Assembly: GCA_003819975.1 (NCBI GenBank)
Contig: RPPU01000012.1
Coordinates: 1-20,329, forward strand
Length of the DNA stretch: 20,329 nucleotides
Source of the DNA: Desulfobacteraceae bacterium
GTDB lineage: Bacteria; Desulfobacterota; DSM-4660; Desulfatiglandales; HGW-15
Direction: 5' to 3'
In this document: piece by piece, positions 13,307-20,329 of the stretch
Position numbering within the stretch: the first letter of the stretch is position 1
How the letters are laid out: every line of letters begins with the position of its first letter
Position numbers and translations under genes: made by a program
The notes under the pieces: generated by a model
Database searches by the model: none
What the model saw: the letters and a program-made list of their open reading frames with translations, nothing else
What the model was told of the DNA's origin: nothing

Positions 13307-14604
13307 TGTTGGAGCAAATCGCGGCCGTTCCGGCGCTCATCAAAATTTTATCTATTTTCGCTTTCATGTTGTTGTTGAACCGCTTCCGCCTGCCGCTCAG
13401 TTATTGTCTGCCGGCCGGGGCCTTGGTTCTTTTAGCCTGGATGAAGACCCCTACGGCCCAATGGGGGCCGATCGTGCTTTCCAGTATTCTGGACCTGCAA
13501 ACCATCAGTCTGGTTTTGATCGTTGATTTGATCCTGGTTATGAGCGGGATGATGAAACAGACCGGACACATGGACCGGCTGGTCGGGAGTTTTATGCAAT
13601 TGGCCAAGGACGGTCGCACGGTCGCATCGGTTATGACCGCTTTGATCGGGCTTTTGCCCATGCCGGGCGGCGCCCTGTTTTCCGCACCCCTGGTGGAGAG
13701 ATCGTTGGCCGGACATCCGGTCTCCAGCGAGCAAAAAACAGGTCTAAACTACTGGTTCCGTCATCTCTGGGAATTCTGGTGGCCGCTTTATCCGGGCGTG
13801 GTACTGGCCTTGGCTTTGACCGAAGTGAATATCCGGCAATATTATACGCTCATGGCTCCCCTGACTTTGTTTGCGATCGGAGCCGGTTATGTTTTTATTT
13901 TACGGCCGATCGGCAAGATCCGTAATTCCAGCGGGCAAGGTGTTTCCCGGGCCAGGGTTCGATCTTTTATATGGGAGATGATGCCTATTTTGATCGTCAT
14001 TCTGGTCATTATTATCCAAACCGGTTTGACTGAAATTTTGGCGCTTCTGGATTTGAAAATCAAGATCCCGGGTGCTGTGGCCATTTTGCCCGGATTATGC
14101 CTGGCGACCCTTTGGGTGGGTGTGGTGAATCGTATAACCTGGCCGGAGTTTAAGTCGGCTATTTTTGAAAAAACCATGCCGGCCCTTATGATGCTTTTAT
14201 TGGGAATCATGATTTTTAAGGGCGTCATGACCAAGACCGGCGCGGTCGAGGCCATTCGTAATGAATTAATCACCTTTCACATCCCCGTGCTTCTGGTGGT
14301 TTTGATCATGCCTTTTTTAGCCGGTGTGATCACCGGCGTGGCCATAGGTTTTGTGGGAACCACCTTTCCTCTGATTATCCCTTTGTTTCCTCAAGAAAAT
14401 TCATTGGGTTTTGCAGCCTATGCAGCCATGGCCTATACTTTTGGGCATATGGGCCAGATGATTTCACCCATTCATATCTGTTTTTTGGTCACCAAAGATT
14501 ATTTTAGAGCTAATTTGTGGAAATCCTATCGTTATGTTTTGCCGCCGGTTTTAACCATCCTTTCCGCCATCATTGTTTTTTTTCTGATTACCAAATTGTT
14601 TTAA
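13303..14604 (+). CDS. DUF401 family integral membrane protein (putative permease)
   Basis: A 433-aa polytopic inner-membrane protein of the DUF401 family, with about ten or more hydrophobic segments. Family-like stretches include LLPMPGGALFSAPLV, YWFRHLWEFWWPLYPG and FGHMGQMISPIH. These resemble ion-transporter superfamily permeases for organic acids, but no substrate is known. The start ATG (13303; a second ATG follows directly) overlaps the pyruvate kinase stop in an ATGA junction, so it is translated from the same mRNA. That makes a substrate linked to pyruvate or other carboxylates a reasonable guess only. No terminator stem was seen between it and the next gene. Confidence 0.87.
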   Translation: MMLEQIAAVPALIKILSIFAFMLLLNRFRLPLSYCLPAGALVLLAWMKTPTAQWGPIVLSSILDLQTISLVLIVDLILVMSGMMKQTGHMDRLVGSFMQLAKDGRTVASVMTALIGLLPMPGGALFSAPLVERSLAGHPVSSEQKTGLNYWFRHLWEFWWPLYPGVVLALALTEVNIRQYYTLMAPLTLFAIGAGYVFILRPIGKIRNSSGQGVSRARVRSFIWEMMPILIVILVIIIQTGLTEILALLDLKIKIPGAVAILPGLCLATLWVGVVNRITWPEFKSAIFEKTMPALMMLLLGIMIFKGVMTKTGAVEAIRNELITFHIPVLLVVLIMPFLAGVITGVAIGFVGTTFPLIIPLFPQENSLGFAAYAAMAYTFGHMGQMISPIHICFLVTKDYFRANLWKSYRYVLPPVLTILSAIIVFFLITKLF

Positions 14605-14732
14605 ATGAACTGACGCGCATATGCCAAGCCCGGTGAAGCCGCCTTCAGGCCTAATGGTATGATTTTTGTATGAAATTTATAAAAGGGGCTTTTTGGGTAT
14701 TTTTTGAATGAATGCAAAGGAGATCGGATGCC

Positions 14733-16088
14733 ATGGAAAAAGACCTGGTGGCTGAAGTAAAAAAGCTTAAAAAAGAGTATCTGGACAGCGAGCGGATGCA
14801 TCAGGACGAAAAGGAATGCCTTTTAAAGGTGGTCGGTACTCTGGGTCTTTTAATCAACCAACCTGACTTGGAAAAACCTTATTTGCAAATTAAAGATTTA
14901 ATTCAGATCGATAAGCCCCTGGACTTGGACCGGATCGAATCGGGGCTCTCCCAGTTGAAAAAAAAGCTGGTTTCCCAAAAAGTCGGCGAAGGCGATCAGG
15001 GTAAAAATGCCCAAACGGAATTATTGCAAAAGCGTTTGATGGAAGCGTGCCGCAGCCTGCGCAAAGTCATGATCGTTTTAATGGAAGAGTTTTATCCCAT
15101 GGGCAATGCTATGATCAAAAAGGCCGCCGGCATCGAGGTCAATTGCCCCGAGGATATTGAGAACATTCTGGTGGCGGAGCCGACCGACGCGTTTCTGGAC
15201 TTTCTCAAGGAATTACGGGCGCGGATTTCCGAAGATTTCAAGCAAGTCAACCGCCTGTTGTTTCTTTTTATGAGTCAGGTCAAGGAGCTGGAGGACACCC
15301 TGCGCAAGGAATTCGGCCATGAAGACAACATCAAACGCATCGAATATTTCGAGATGAAAATCAATGACGAAATGGGCACCATCTCCGATTCGTTCAACCT
15401 TTTCAAAAACATCGATGATCTGAAGAACACCATCCTGGGCAAAATCAACGCCATCAAGCAATTGGTTACAAAGAAAAAAGAAGAAGATTTGATGAAGACC
15501 CGGATGGTGCAGGATAATATTCAAAAATTGAAGCAACGCATCGTGGAAGTTGAAAAAGACGCCCAGGAGATGTCGCGCAAGGCCGAAGCGTTCGAGACCG
15601 CGGCCATGAAGGACGGCCTGACCGGACTTTATAACCGTAAGGCGTTCGACCTGAAACTAAACGACGTTTTAAAAATTTTTAACGACGGCGGCGATCCGTT
15701 TGCGCTGATGATTTTCGACGTGGATGCTTTTAAAAAAATTAACGACACGTTTGGGCATGTGGCCGGCGATAAGGTTTTGAAAAAAGTGGCCCAGACCCTG
15801 AAAGAGACTTTCCGGTCCGATGACTTCATGGCCCGCTACGGCGGCGATGAATTCGTGGTGATCATCGGGAATCTGACCAAGGATATGGTCCGCGATAAGA
15901 TCTCCAGTTTCAAAACCAAGCTCAAGAAAAAGCGTTTTATGTCTTATGAAAAAGGAGAAGTGGACGTGGACGTCAGCACCGGCATTGCCCTGGCGCTGAA
16001 AGAGGACACGATCGAAGGACTGATCCACCGCGCCGATCAGGCCATGTATCAGGTTAAAAAGAACAAAGGTTTGGAAAAAGAAGCCTAG
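14733..16088 (+). CDS. Diguanylate cyclase with long helical N-terminus
   Basis: A 451-aa cytoplasmic enzyme making cyclic di-GMP from two GTP. The GGDEF domain (about 290-448) starts DGLTGLYNRKAF (294-305), has FDVDAFKKINDTFGH, and the intact active-site motif GGDEF at 370-374. RSDD (361-364), five residues before it, is an allosteric I-site, so product inhibition is expected. Residues 1-290 are mostly helical, with a probable coiled coil at 225-290; no known sensor domain or membrane segment was recognised. The start at 14733 has AAGGAGAT (14717-14724) eight bases ahead; an upstream in-frame ATG at 14712 lies before that site and is rejected. It is 128 bases after DUF401 and may have its own promoter. 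Confidence 0.93.
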   Translation: MEKDLVAEVKKLKKEYLDSERMHQDEKECLLKVVGTLGLLINQPDLEKPYLQIKDLIQIDKPLDLDRIESGLSQLKKKLVSQKVGEGDQGKNAQTELLQKRLMEACRSLRKVMIVLMEEFYPMGNAMIKKAAGIEVNCPEDIENILVAEPTDAFLDFLKELRARISEDFKQVNRLLFLFMSQVKELEDTLRKEFGHEDNIKRIEYFEMKINDEMGTISDSFNLFKNIDDLKNTILGKINAIKQLVTKKKEEDLMKTRMVQDNIQKLKQRIVEVEKDAQEMSRKAEAFETAAMKDGLTGLYNRKAFDLKLNDVLKIFNDGGDPFALMIFDVDAFKKINDTFGHVAGDKVLKKVAQTLKETFRSDDFMARYGGDEFVVIIGNLTKDMVRDKISSFKTKLKKKRFMSYEKGEVDVDVSTGIALALKEDTIEGLIHRADQAMYQVKKNKGLEKEA

Positions 16089-16123
16089 TTTTTATTTTTT
16101 TTTTAAACAAGCCATGATGCGCC

Positions 16124-16182
16124 GAAGGGGCGGGTCACAATTTCTTTCTGAAATTGTTTTTAAAACCCGCCCTTTTCGTTTT
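16124..16182 (+). terminator. Terminator after the diguanylate cyclase gene
   Basis: AAGGGGCGGGT (16125-16135) pairs with ACCCGCCCTTTT (16165-16176), and inside it CAATTTC (16138-16144) pairs with GAAATTG (16150-16156), giving a long two-part stem followed by a T-rich run (TTTTCGTTTT). It lies 36 bases after the stop codon. Confidence 0.75.
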
Positions 16183-16280
16183 AGGGGTTGTGTTTCCAAT
16201 TAAAATTATATATGAATAATAAGATTTATTTCCCGGTTGAACCAAGAGAGAAAACCCTAACGTTGCATTAAAAAGGATAC

Positions 16281-16380
16281 GATTTCTCCTCGCTGCGCTC
16301 GTCGAAATGACATCGGAGGCAAAATCGTCCTCAGTTAATGAACAACGTTGATCGTGTCATTTCGACCGCAGGGAGAAATC
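16281..16380. repeat. About 100-bp inverted-repeat element (GATTTCTCC...GGAGAAATC)
   Basis: The left arm GATTTCTCC...GTCGAAATGACA (16281-16312) and the right arm TGTCATTTCGAC...GGGAGAAATC (16355-16380) are imperfect inverted copies around about 40 bases without coding potential. Sequences of this GTCATTTCGA...GGAGAAATC type are dispersed in many bacterial genomes (recalled). The remaining spacer to 16551 is AT-rich with no recognisable element. Confidence 0.7.
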
Positions 16381-16551
16381 ATATAAAATTCCATATTCCT
16401 GAAATGCATTTTAAGTGAACTTTACGAAATGATTATCAAATAGACTTTTAGCCTTAAATAATAGAGAATTTGTAATTTTTAAAAGAAAATTTTATGTAAT
16501 AATATGGAAAAGCATCTATAGAATATTTTCATTATCAGTCGGAAGCAAATT

Positions 16552-17703
16552 ATGAACATCCCATTCATCAATATCTTAATGGCCCTTCTGATCCTATTTT
16601 TTGCCATTGTCTTGACTTCCACCAGTCCCCTGTTGATTGAGATCACAAAAACGTTTCAGCTGAGCCTGGCGCAATCGGGCACGGTTTTTACCCTGAGTTT
16701 TTCGGGTTTTGTTCTGTTCATATTTATCGGCGGGTTCTTGTCCGATTTTTTCGGCAAGAAAAAAGTTTTAGGCATTGCTCTGTTCGGCTATGCCGTTTCC
16801 CTGGTATTAATCGTTCTTGCCCCTAATTACTTGGTATTCAGCCTTTTGATTTTTTTCTCGGGCGGCTGCGGCGGAGTCGTGGAGGTTTTGGCCAATTCAA
16901 TCGTGGGCGAAATCAACACCCGCAACAAGACTTATCACATCAACTTATTGCAGGTTTTTTTCGGGATCGGCGCCGTCATTGGGCCGGTTCTTTCCGCCTT
17001 GATTGTGACTCATGAAATAAGCTGGAAAATCTGGTATCTGATTTGCGGAATACTCTGTTTTCTTCTTTTGCTTATTTTAGCGTATATGAAAATGGACTTA
17101 AAAAAGTCGGATGAAGGCATTCATTTTTCAGAAGTTAAAGATCTGATCAAGGATATTAAATTTGTGTTCATTATCTTGTGCATGTTCCTTTACACCGGTT
17201 CCGAGATCGGGGCTTGGGGCTGGATGTCGACCTTTTTAAAAAACAATCTTGATTTCACCATTCTGGAAGGCAGCCTGGCGGTCGCTCTTTTCTGGTCGGC
17301 CATGACTATCGGCCGTTTTGTTATGGGACTGGCTATTTTGAAATATAAAAATTCCGCGCTCGTTATTCTTCTGTCGTTTTTATCTTCCGCCCTTATTCTG
17401 ATATCCATGATCTTCACCCATACCCTGATGATGTGGATTTCGATCTTTCTCATGGGCCTATTTTTTTCAAGCATTTGGCCGCTGGTGCTCTCCTATGGCG
17501 GAGAATACAAAAACTCAAGTTCCGCAACCCTGTTTTCCATTCTGGTGGGCGCCGGCGGTATCGGCGCCACCGTCATCCCGTTCCTCATGGGTATCAGCGC
17601 CGAGCAATTCGGCTCCCGATTTCCCATGACCTTGCCTCTGTTTTGTTTGTTGTTGGTAGGCTTCATTTTCACTCTCTTTAAGAAACAAGATCGCAACCGC
17701 TGA
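16552..17703 (+). CDS. MFS transporter, FHS (FucP-like) family
   Basis: A 383-aa, 12-helix inner-membrane transporter. Motif A variant GGFLSDFFGKKKVL spans 60-73; NLLQVFFGIGAVIGPVLS (131-148) and YTGSEIGAWGW with the following helix are characteristic of the fucose-galactose-proton symporter (FHS) group, so a sugar symport role is most likely. The substrate cannot be told. CGGAAG stands about eight bases before the ATG. It has its own AT-rich upstream region after a terminator and a repeat element, so it is probably a single-gene unit. Base composition is similar to that of its neighbours, with more AT-rich codons than the DHA2 gene at 960. Confidence 0.88.
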   Translation: MNIPFINILMALLILFFAIVLTSTSPLLIEITKTFQLSLAQSGTVFTLSFSGFVLFIFIGGFLSDFFGKKKVLGIALFGYAVSLVLIVLAPNYLVFSLLIFFSGGCGGVVEVLANSIVGEINTRNKTYHINLLQVFFGIGAVIGPVLSALIVTHEISWKIWYLICGILCFLLLLILAYMKMDLKKSDEGIHFSEVKDLIKDIKFVFIILCMFLYTGSEIGAWGWMSTFLKNNLDFTILEGSLAVALFWSAMTIGRFVMGLAILKYKNSALVILLSFLSSALILISMIFTHTLMMWISIFLMGLFFSSIWPLVLSYGGEYKNSSSATLFSILVGAGGIGATVIPFLMGISAEQFGSRFPMTLPLFCLLLVGFIFTLFKKQDRNR

Positions 17704-17874
17704 GCCTTTTACGGCATGTTTTTATCACCATCAGAACAGTTGGAAATGCATACGTTGCTGCTCAGGTAGGCAGAATACAGGCGCCGGGATTCAAAATAAC
17801 CCGAAAACGGATTTCAGAGCGAGGGAATGTCCGAGACAAAAGTTGTCCCAATAGTAGAGTTGCATTATTTTCCG

Positions 17875-17902
17875 GGGTTCGATATTCCAGGTTCGAGGTT
17901 CG
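17875..17902 (+). repeat. Degenerate heptad array, GGTTCGA family, copy 2
   Basis: Four exact 7-base units: GGGTTCG, ATATTCC, AGGTTCG, AGGTTCG, followed by ATATTTA. Same family as 11361-11395. Confidence 0.75.
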
Positions 17903-17925
17903 ATATTTATTTATAGAATCATGCT

Positions 17926-17947
17926 GGGCAGGCACAGGGGCCTGCCC
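17926..17947. repeat. GGGCAGGC/GCCTGCCC hairpin
   Basis: A perfect 8-bp GC-rich stem (17926-17933 and 17940-17947) with a six-base loop, followed by CCTACCCC. No T run follows. It resembles hairpins scattered in other genomes of environmental bacteria (recalled) and could help end transcription from either side. Confidence 0.6.
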
Positions 17948-18018
17948 CTACCCCTTGAACCGCAGTCCTTGCTTAAATTCCGAGTCTTCTTAATTTGGTT
18001 TCAATGCTCTTTGTTTTT

Positions 18019-18073
18019 ACCCTTGGCCCCTTGACCCCTATCTTGATCCCTGGCTTCCGACTTCTGGCTGCGG
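18019..18073 (-). repeat. Composite heptad (CAG) and octamer (AGGGGNCA) array
   Basis: Read on the minus strand it begins with CAGCCAG, AAGTCGG, AAGCCAG, then GGATCAA, and passes into AGGGGTCA, AGGGGCCA, AGGG. It joins both the heptad family of 2388-2422 and 4715-4742 and the octamer family of 4179-4210. It lies just beyond the glutamine synthetase stop codon. Confidence 0.75.
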
Positions 18074-18088
18074 GATCACTTTCAAATC

Positions 18089-19642
18089 TTATTGTTCATG
18101 CAAGCACTTATGCATGATCTTGCGGGTTTCGTGCAAACGATCGTCGGCCGGCAGGTCGACCAGCCTCTGATTCATGCCTTCGTCATTCTCTTTTTGCAGG
18201 AGTCTGGCTATATACTCGATGATACTTGCCGGAAAAACACCCTCCCGTTCATAGAGCTCACGCTGCTTGAGCAATGCCCGGCTGGATTCCACGCAACTGG
18301 TGGGCAGGGCCTGCAGGGAATTCAGCAGTTCTTTGTTTTTGAAAATATTACCGGTGACGTACAGCTTCTGGGCCAGGTCCAGGGCGGCCGGGTTGGTCAA
18401 GCCCCATTCGGCCGCCATTACCATTCCGGCCAGTAAAAGATGCACAAACGCGCTGCCGTCCGGTGAGCGCAATTCGACCGTCTGGCGGCCGCCGGCGCGC
18501 CTGAATTCTTCAGTCTCTTGCGGGTTAATTTTTTTGGCCAGGTGATCCACATTGGACCAGCCCAAGGGCACGCGGATCATGGCGCTACGGTTCAGGTCGC
18601 TCCAGCAGATCCGGGTCGGGGCTTCCTGGTTGGGCACCAAGCGCAAATACGCGGCCGATACCGTATTACCGAAAGCAGTCAAGGTTTCGGCATACCGGCA
18701 CAATCCGCCGATTAATTTACGGGCTTCAGGGCAAAGCGAGCCCTGTTCGTCGCTCATGACATTTTTGCCTTCTTTAACCAAGGCCATGTGGAAATGCAGG
18801 CCGTTACCGGCCACGCCTTCTTCTATCTTGGGTGCAAACGTCACCACGCTGCCGTGTTGATAGGCGATATTGCGGATCAACCAACGGCCCAATATGGCGT
18901 TGTCGGCCGCCTCTTCCATGGGCCGGAGTTGGAATTCGATCTCCAGTTGCTCGCCGCTCTTATCACGGATTTCCGGCAGATCGCTGCGAATACACTCGAT
19001 ATACCCGACTTCCGAGTGCGCATATTTCACATTGCCGCAGATCTGCGTGATGTGACGGATCATCTCGTTCATGATGGTTCCGCTTTTGATAAAAGGGGCG
19101 GCGGCATGATAGCCGTGCTGCTTTTGCGCATGAAAGATAGAGGGATCTTTGTCGCTGATCAAAAAGAATTCCAATTCGGCCAAAGCATGCAATTCCAGGC
19201 CGGTCCGCTCCTGAAAAATCCGGTAGGCTTTATTAAGGATATTGTCGGGCGCAAAAGGCGCCAATTCGCCGTCTTTGGTAATGTACCGGCAAATAAAATC
19301 CAAACTGCCGGGATCGAAAGGATTTAAAAAAGCGCTGCGATAAAGAGGCACCACATAGAGGTCGGAAACAGATGCATCGACCATGCCTTTAAACAGGGAA
19401 GATCCGTCCACCCGTTCTCCTTCAGCCAAAATCGTCTCCAATTGACGAGGATTGGAGATGGGTATCTTGAGCTCTTTGAGTTTCCCGTCTATGGCCGTGT
19501 AATGAAATCCGATGCGCTCGATTTGCTTTTCCTCGAAAACATGCATCATATCTTTTCGGGTAAAATCAGACGGAGCTTTATCGACCAGGCTGGTGATGGG
19601 GTTGGCCAAGGCGTAATCGAACGGGGTCTTGTTTTTTTTCAT
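18089..19642 (-). CDS. glnA: Glutamine synthetase, divergent Bacteroides-like type
   Basis: A 517-aa ATP-dependent ligase of ammonium to glutamate. Metal and substrate residues are present: ELE (156-158), HSEVG (209-213), IEF (235-237), AGNGLHFH (278-285), RLVPNQEAP (334-342), NRSAMIRVP (351-359) and RQTVELRSPDGSA (386-398). The C-terminal third (LPTSCVESSRALLKQRELYEREGVFP) lacks the usual adenylylation-site sequence of GSI-beta and is like the roughly 500-aa glutamine synthetases I know from Bacteroidetes and related lineages. So it may be an additional glutamine synthetase rather than the main one, and is probably not controlled by adenylylation. AAGGAGAT stands 11 bases before the ATG, and a near-consensus promoter precedes it. 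Confidence 0.92.
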   Translation of the reverse strand: MKKNKTPFDYALANPITSLVDKAPSDFTRKDMMHVFEEKQIERIGFHYTAIDGKLKELKIPISNPRQLETILAEGERVDGSSLFKGMVDASVSDLYVVPLYRSAFLNPFDPGSLDFICRYITKDGELAPFAPDNILNKAYRIFQERTGLELHALAELEFFLISDKDPSIFHAQKQHGYHAAAPFIKSGTIMNEMIRHITQICGNVKYAHSEVGYIECIRSDLPEIRDKSGEQLEIEFQLRPMEEAADNAILGRWLIRNIAYQHGSVVTFAPKIEEGVAGNGLHFHMALVKEGKNVMSDEQGSLCPEARKLIGGLCRYAETLTAFGNTVSAAYLRLVPNQEAPTRICWSDLNRSAMIRVPLGWSNVDHLAKKINPQETEEFRRAGGRQTVELRSPDGSAFVHLLLAGMVMAAEWGLTNPAALDLAQKLYVTGNIFKNKELLNSLQALPTSCVESSRALLKQRELYEREGVFPASIIEYIARLLQKENDEGMNQRLVDLPADDRLHETRKIMHKCLHEQ

Positions 19643-19703
19643 TGGGCCGGCATCTCCTTTTTAAGAAATGATATATAACCATCCATTCTTTTTTGAGGCG
19701 CAA

Positions 19704-19732
19704 AATATAGGGAAAATATTAGCGGGTGTCAA
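19704..19732 (-). promoter_or_regulatory. Sigma-70 promoter of the glutamine synthetase gene
   Basis: On the minus strand a perfect TTGACA (19732-19727) and TATATT (19709-19704, five of six) are separated by 17 bases. Transcription should start near 19697, giving a leader of about 55 bases with the Shine-Dalgarno AAGGAGAT. No sigma-54 or NtrC-type site was seen, so nitrogen control through RpoN is not indicated. Confidence 0.75.
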
Positions 19733-19763
19733 GAGCCATTTATTCTTTGCAGTACTTTTCGTT

Positions 19764-19787
19764 AAAAGGGTTCCATAGGGGAACTTT
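19764..19787 (-). terminator. Weak terminator-like hairpin after the membrane protein gene
   Basis: On the minus strand GTTCC (19784-19780) and GGAAC (19774-19770) form a 5-bp stem with flanking AAA and TTTT that can extend it, ending in TTTTAA. It lies about 100 bases after the membrane protein stop and just before the glutamine synthetase promoter. The stem is short. Confidence 0.3.
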
Positions 19788-19886
19788 ATTGAGATATGGA
19801 TCCGATCCTTTTAAAAAATCCTTGGTTTTTCATTGAAAAATACGTTTTTAGCGTCAATGTAGCTATGGGGCATCAAGGCCGCTTTT

Positions 19887-20329
19887 TTACTTTTTTCTTC
19901 TAATAATGGCGCTGATCAATATGATAAAAACGTTGATCACGATCGGGATAAGCTTAAAAGCGCCGGAAGAGTCGTAAATTTTCCAATTCTCGACATAGGT
20001 CCCCCAGGCGAAAATCCAATTGCTGACGGTCATCAAGCCGACGAGCAGAGACACATAAGGCCAGCCCTTGATAAAAGAAAGAATAAACGCGGCGACGCTT
20101 TGCCATAAGGCTAAAATGAAAAAGGAACGGGTGGCCAGATAAAACGCGTCGATGTTGATGACCCCCAAACCCTGCAACATAGAGACGACGGCTATAAAAA
20201 GAATAAGCAGTAACCCGCTCTCTTTTTTCGCCTCCTTCAGCTTATCGGAAAAAAAGCTGATATTCATATTCAGGCAATGCACCCTTAAAAAAGTGATCCA
20301 GAGGAATAAAAGCGACAGGCTGATGACCG
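19887..20329 (-). CDS. Polytopic membrane protein, C-terminal part (runs off window end)
   Basis: Not recognised. The frame is open from the stop at 19887 to the window edge. A GTG at 20282 and an ATG at 20267 could be starts, but the upstream codons in the same frame encode a hydrophobic helix (VISLSLLFLWITFLR), so these are probably internal and the true start lies beyond the window. The visible 147 codons carry about five membrane segments (that helix, then LLLILFIAVVSMLQG, FFILALWQSVAAFILSF, VSLLVGLMTVSNWIFAWG and LIPIVINVFIILISAII), a charged loop SDKLKEAKKES and a basic C-terminus RRKK, which suggests a cytoplasmic tail. No transporter motif is visible. It is on the same strand as the glutamine synthetase gene but has its own spacer. 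Confidence 0.8.
   Translation of the reverse strand, partial: VISLSLLFLWITFLRVHCLNMNISFFSDKLKEAKKESGLLLILFIAVVSMLQGLGVINIDAFYLATRSFFILALWQSVAAFILSFIKGWPYVSLLVGLMTVSNWIFAWGTYVENWKIYDSSGAFKLIPIVINVFIILISAIIRRKK

Larger units (their letters stand above)
17704..18088. other. Gene-free spacer between convergent genes, filled with repeats
   Basis: No gene. It holds a short palindrome GACAA-AAG-TTGTC (about 17834-17846), a heptad array (17875-17902), a hairpin (17926-17947) and a mixed octamer/heptad array (18019-18073). No classical stem with a T run was found for either flanking gene. Confidence 0.6.

Noticed and set aside
16400..16551. Promoter for the FHS transporter
   Set aside because: Several TTG/TAT-like combinations exist in this AT-rich stretch but none stands out enough to choose.
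17834..17846. Insertion-sequence end at GACAAAAGTTGTC
   Set aside because: Only a 5-bp palindrome with no partner end, transposase or target duplication.

Overview
This window looks like a chromosomal stretch of a bacterium with roughly balanced base composition. It carries mostly housekeeping and signalling genes, and its spacers are unusually rich in degenerate short repeats. No single gene fixes the taxon. A serine/threonine kinase-HDOD-GAF protein, an RsbW-GNAT fusion, an amphi-Trp protein, a DUF401 permease, a likely sigma-54 promoter and a GGDEF enzyme together fit an environmental Gram-negative such as a Desulfobacterota member or a neighbouring candidate phylum. That assignment is an inference with low certainty. 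No tRNA, rRNA, CRISPR array, integrase or intact insertion sequence is visible.

Layout. 1-960: the 5' part of trpS (minus strand). Its leader holds a 22-codon ORF with two Trp codons, then alternative hairpins and an intrinsic terminator, which is the layout of a ribosome-mediated attenuator. 960-2411: a DHA2-type MFS exporter, divergent from trpS. 2579-4096: an RsbW-like ATPase fused to acetyltransferase domains (minus). 4446-4977: two small genes, an unrecognised 85-aa protein and an amphi-Trp protein. 4978-5478: inverted-repeat elements and a broken ASCH-like gene fragment. 5479-8323: a Nudix hydrolase and a DinG-type helicase (minus), separated by a spacer built of several repeat families. 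8324-11355: an AT-rich regulatory region with a sigma-54-type promoter, a 57-aa excisionase-fold HTH protein and an 807-aa kinase-HDOD-GAF protein. 11514-11726: a small four-cysteine protein (minus). 11900-16088: pyruvate kinase overlapping a DUF401 permease, then a diguanylate cyclase with a good terminator. 16552-17703: an FHS-type MFS transporter. 18089-19642: a divergent glutamine synthetase (minus) behind a near-consensus sigma-70 promoter. 19887-20329: a membrane protein running off the window end (minus).

The strongest single observation is the trpS attenuator. The leader peptide, its Trp codons, an antiterminator pairing that a stalled ribosome would leave free, and the terminator are all in the right order and spacing, and the neighbouring gene is divergent, so the terminator can only act on trpS. 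Next comes the sigma-54-headed HTH plus kinase-HDOD-GAF unit, a candidate signalling module. Third are the intergenic arrays of exact 7- and 8-base period in at least five sequence families. One supplies the last codons of a transporter gene and another supplies the ribosome binding site of the amphi-Trp gene.
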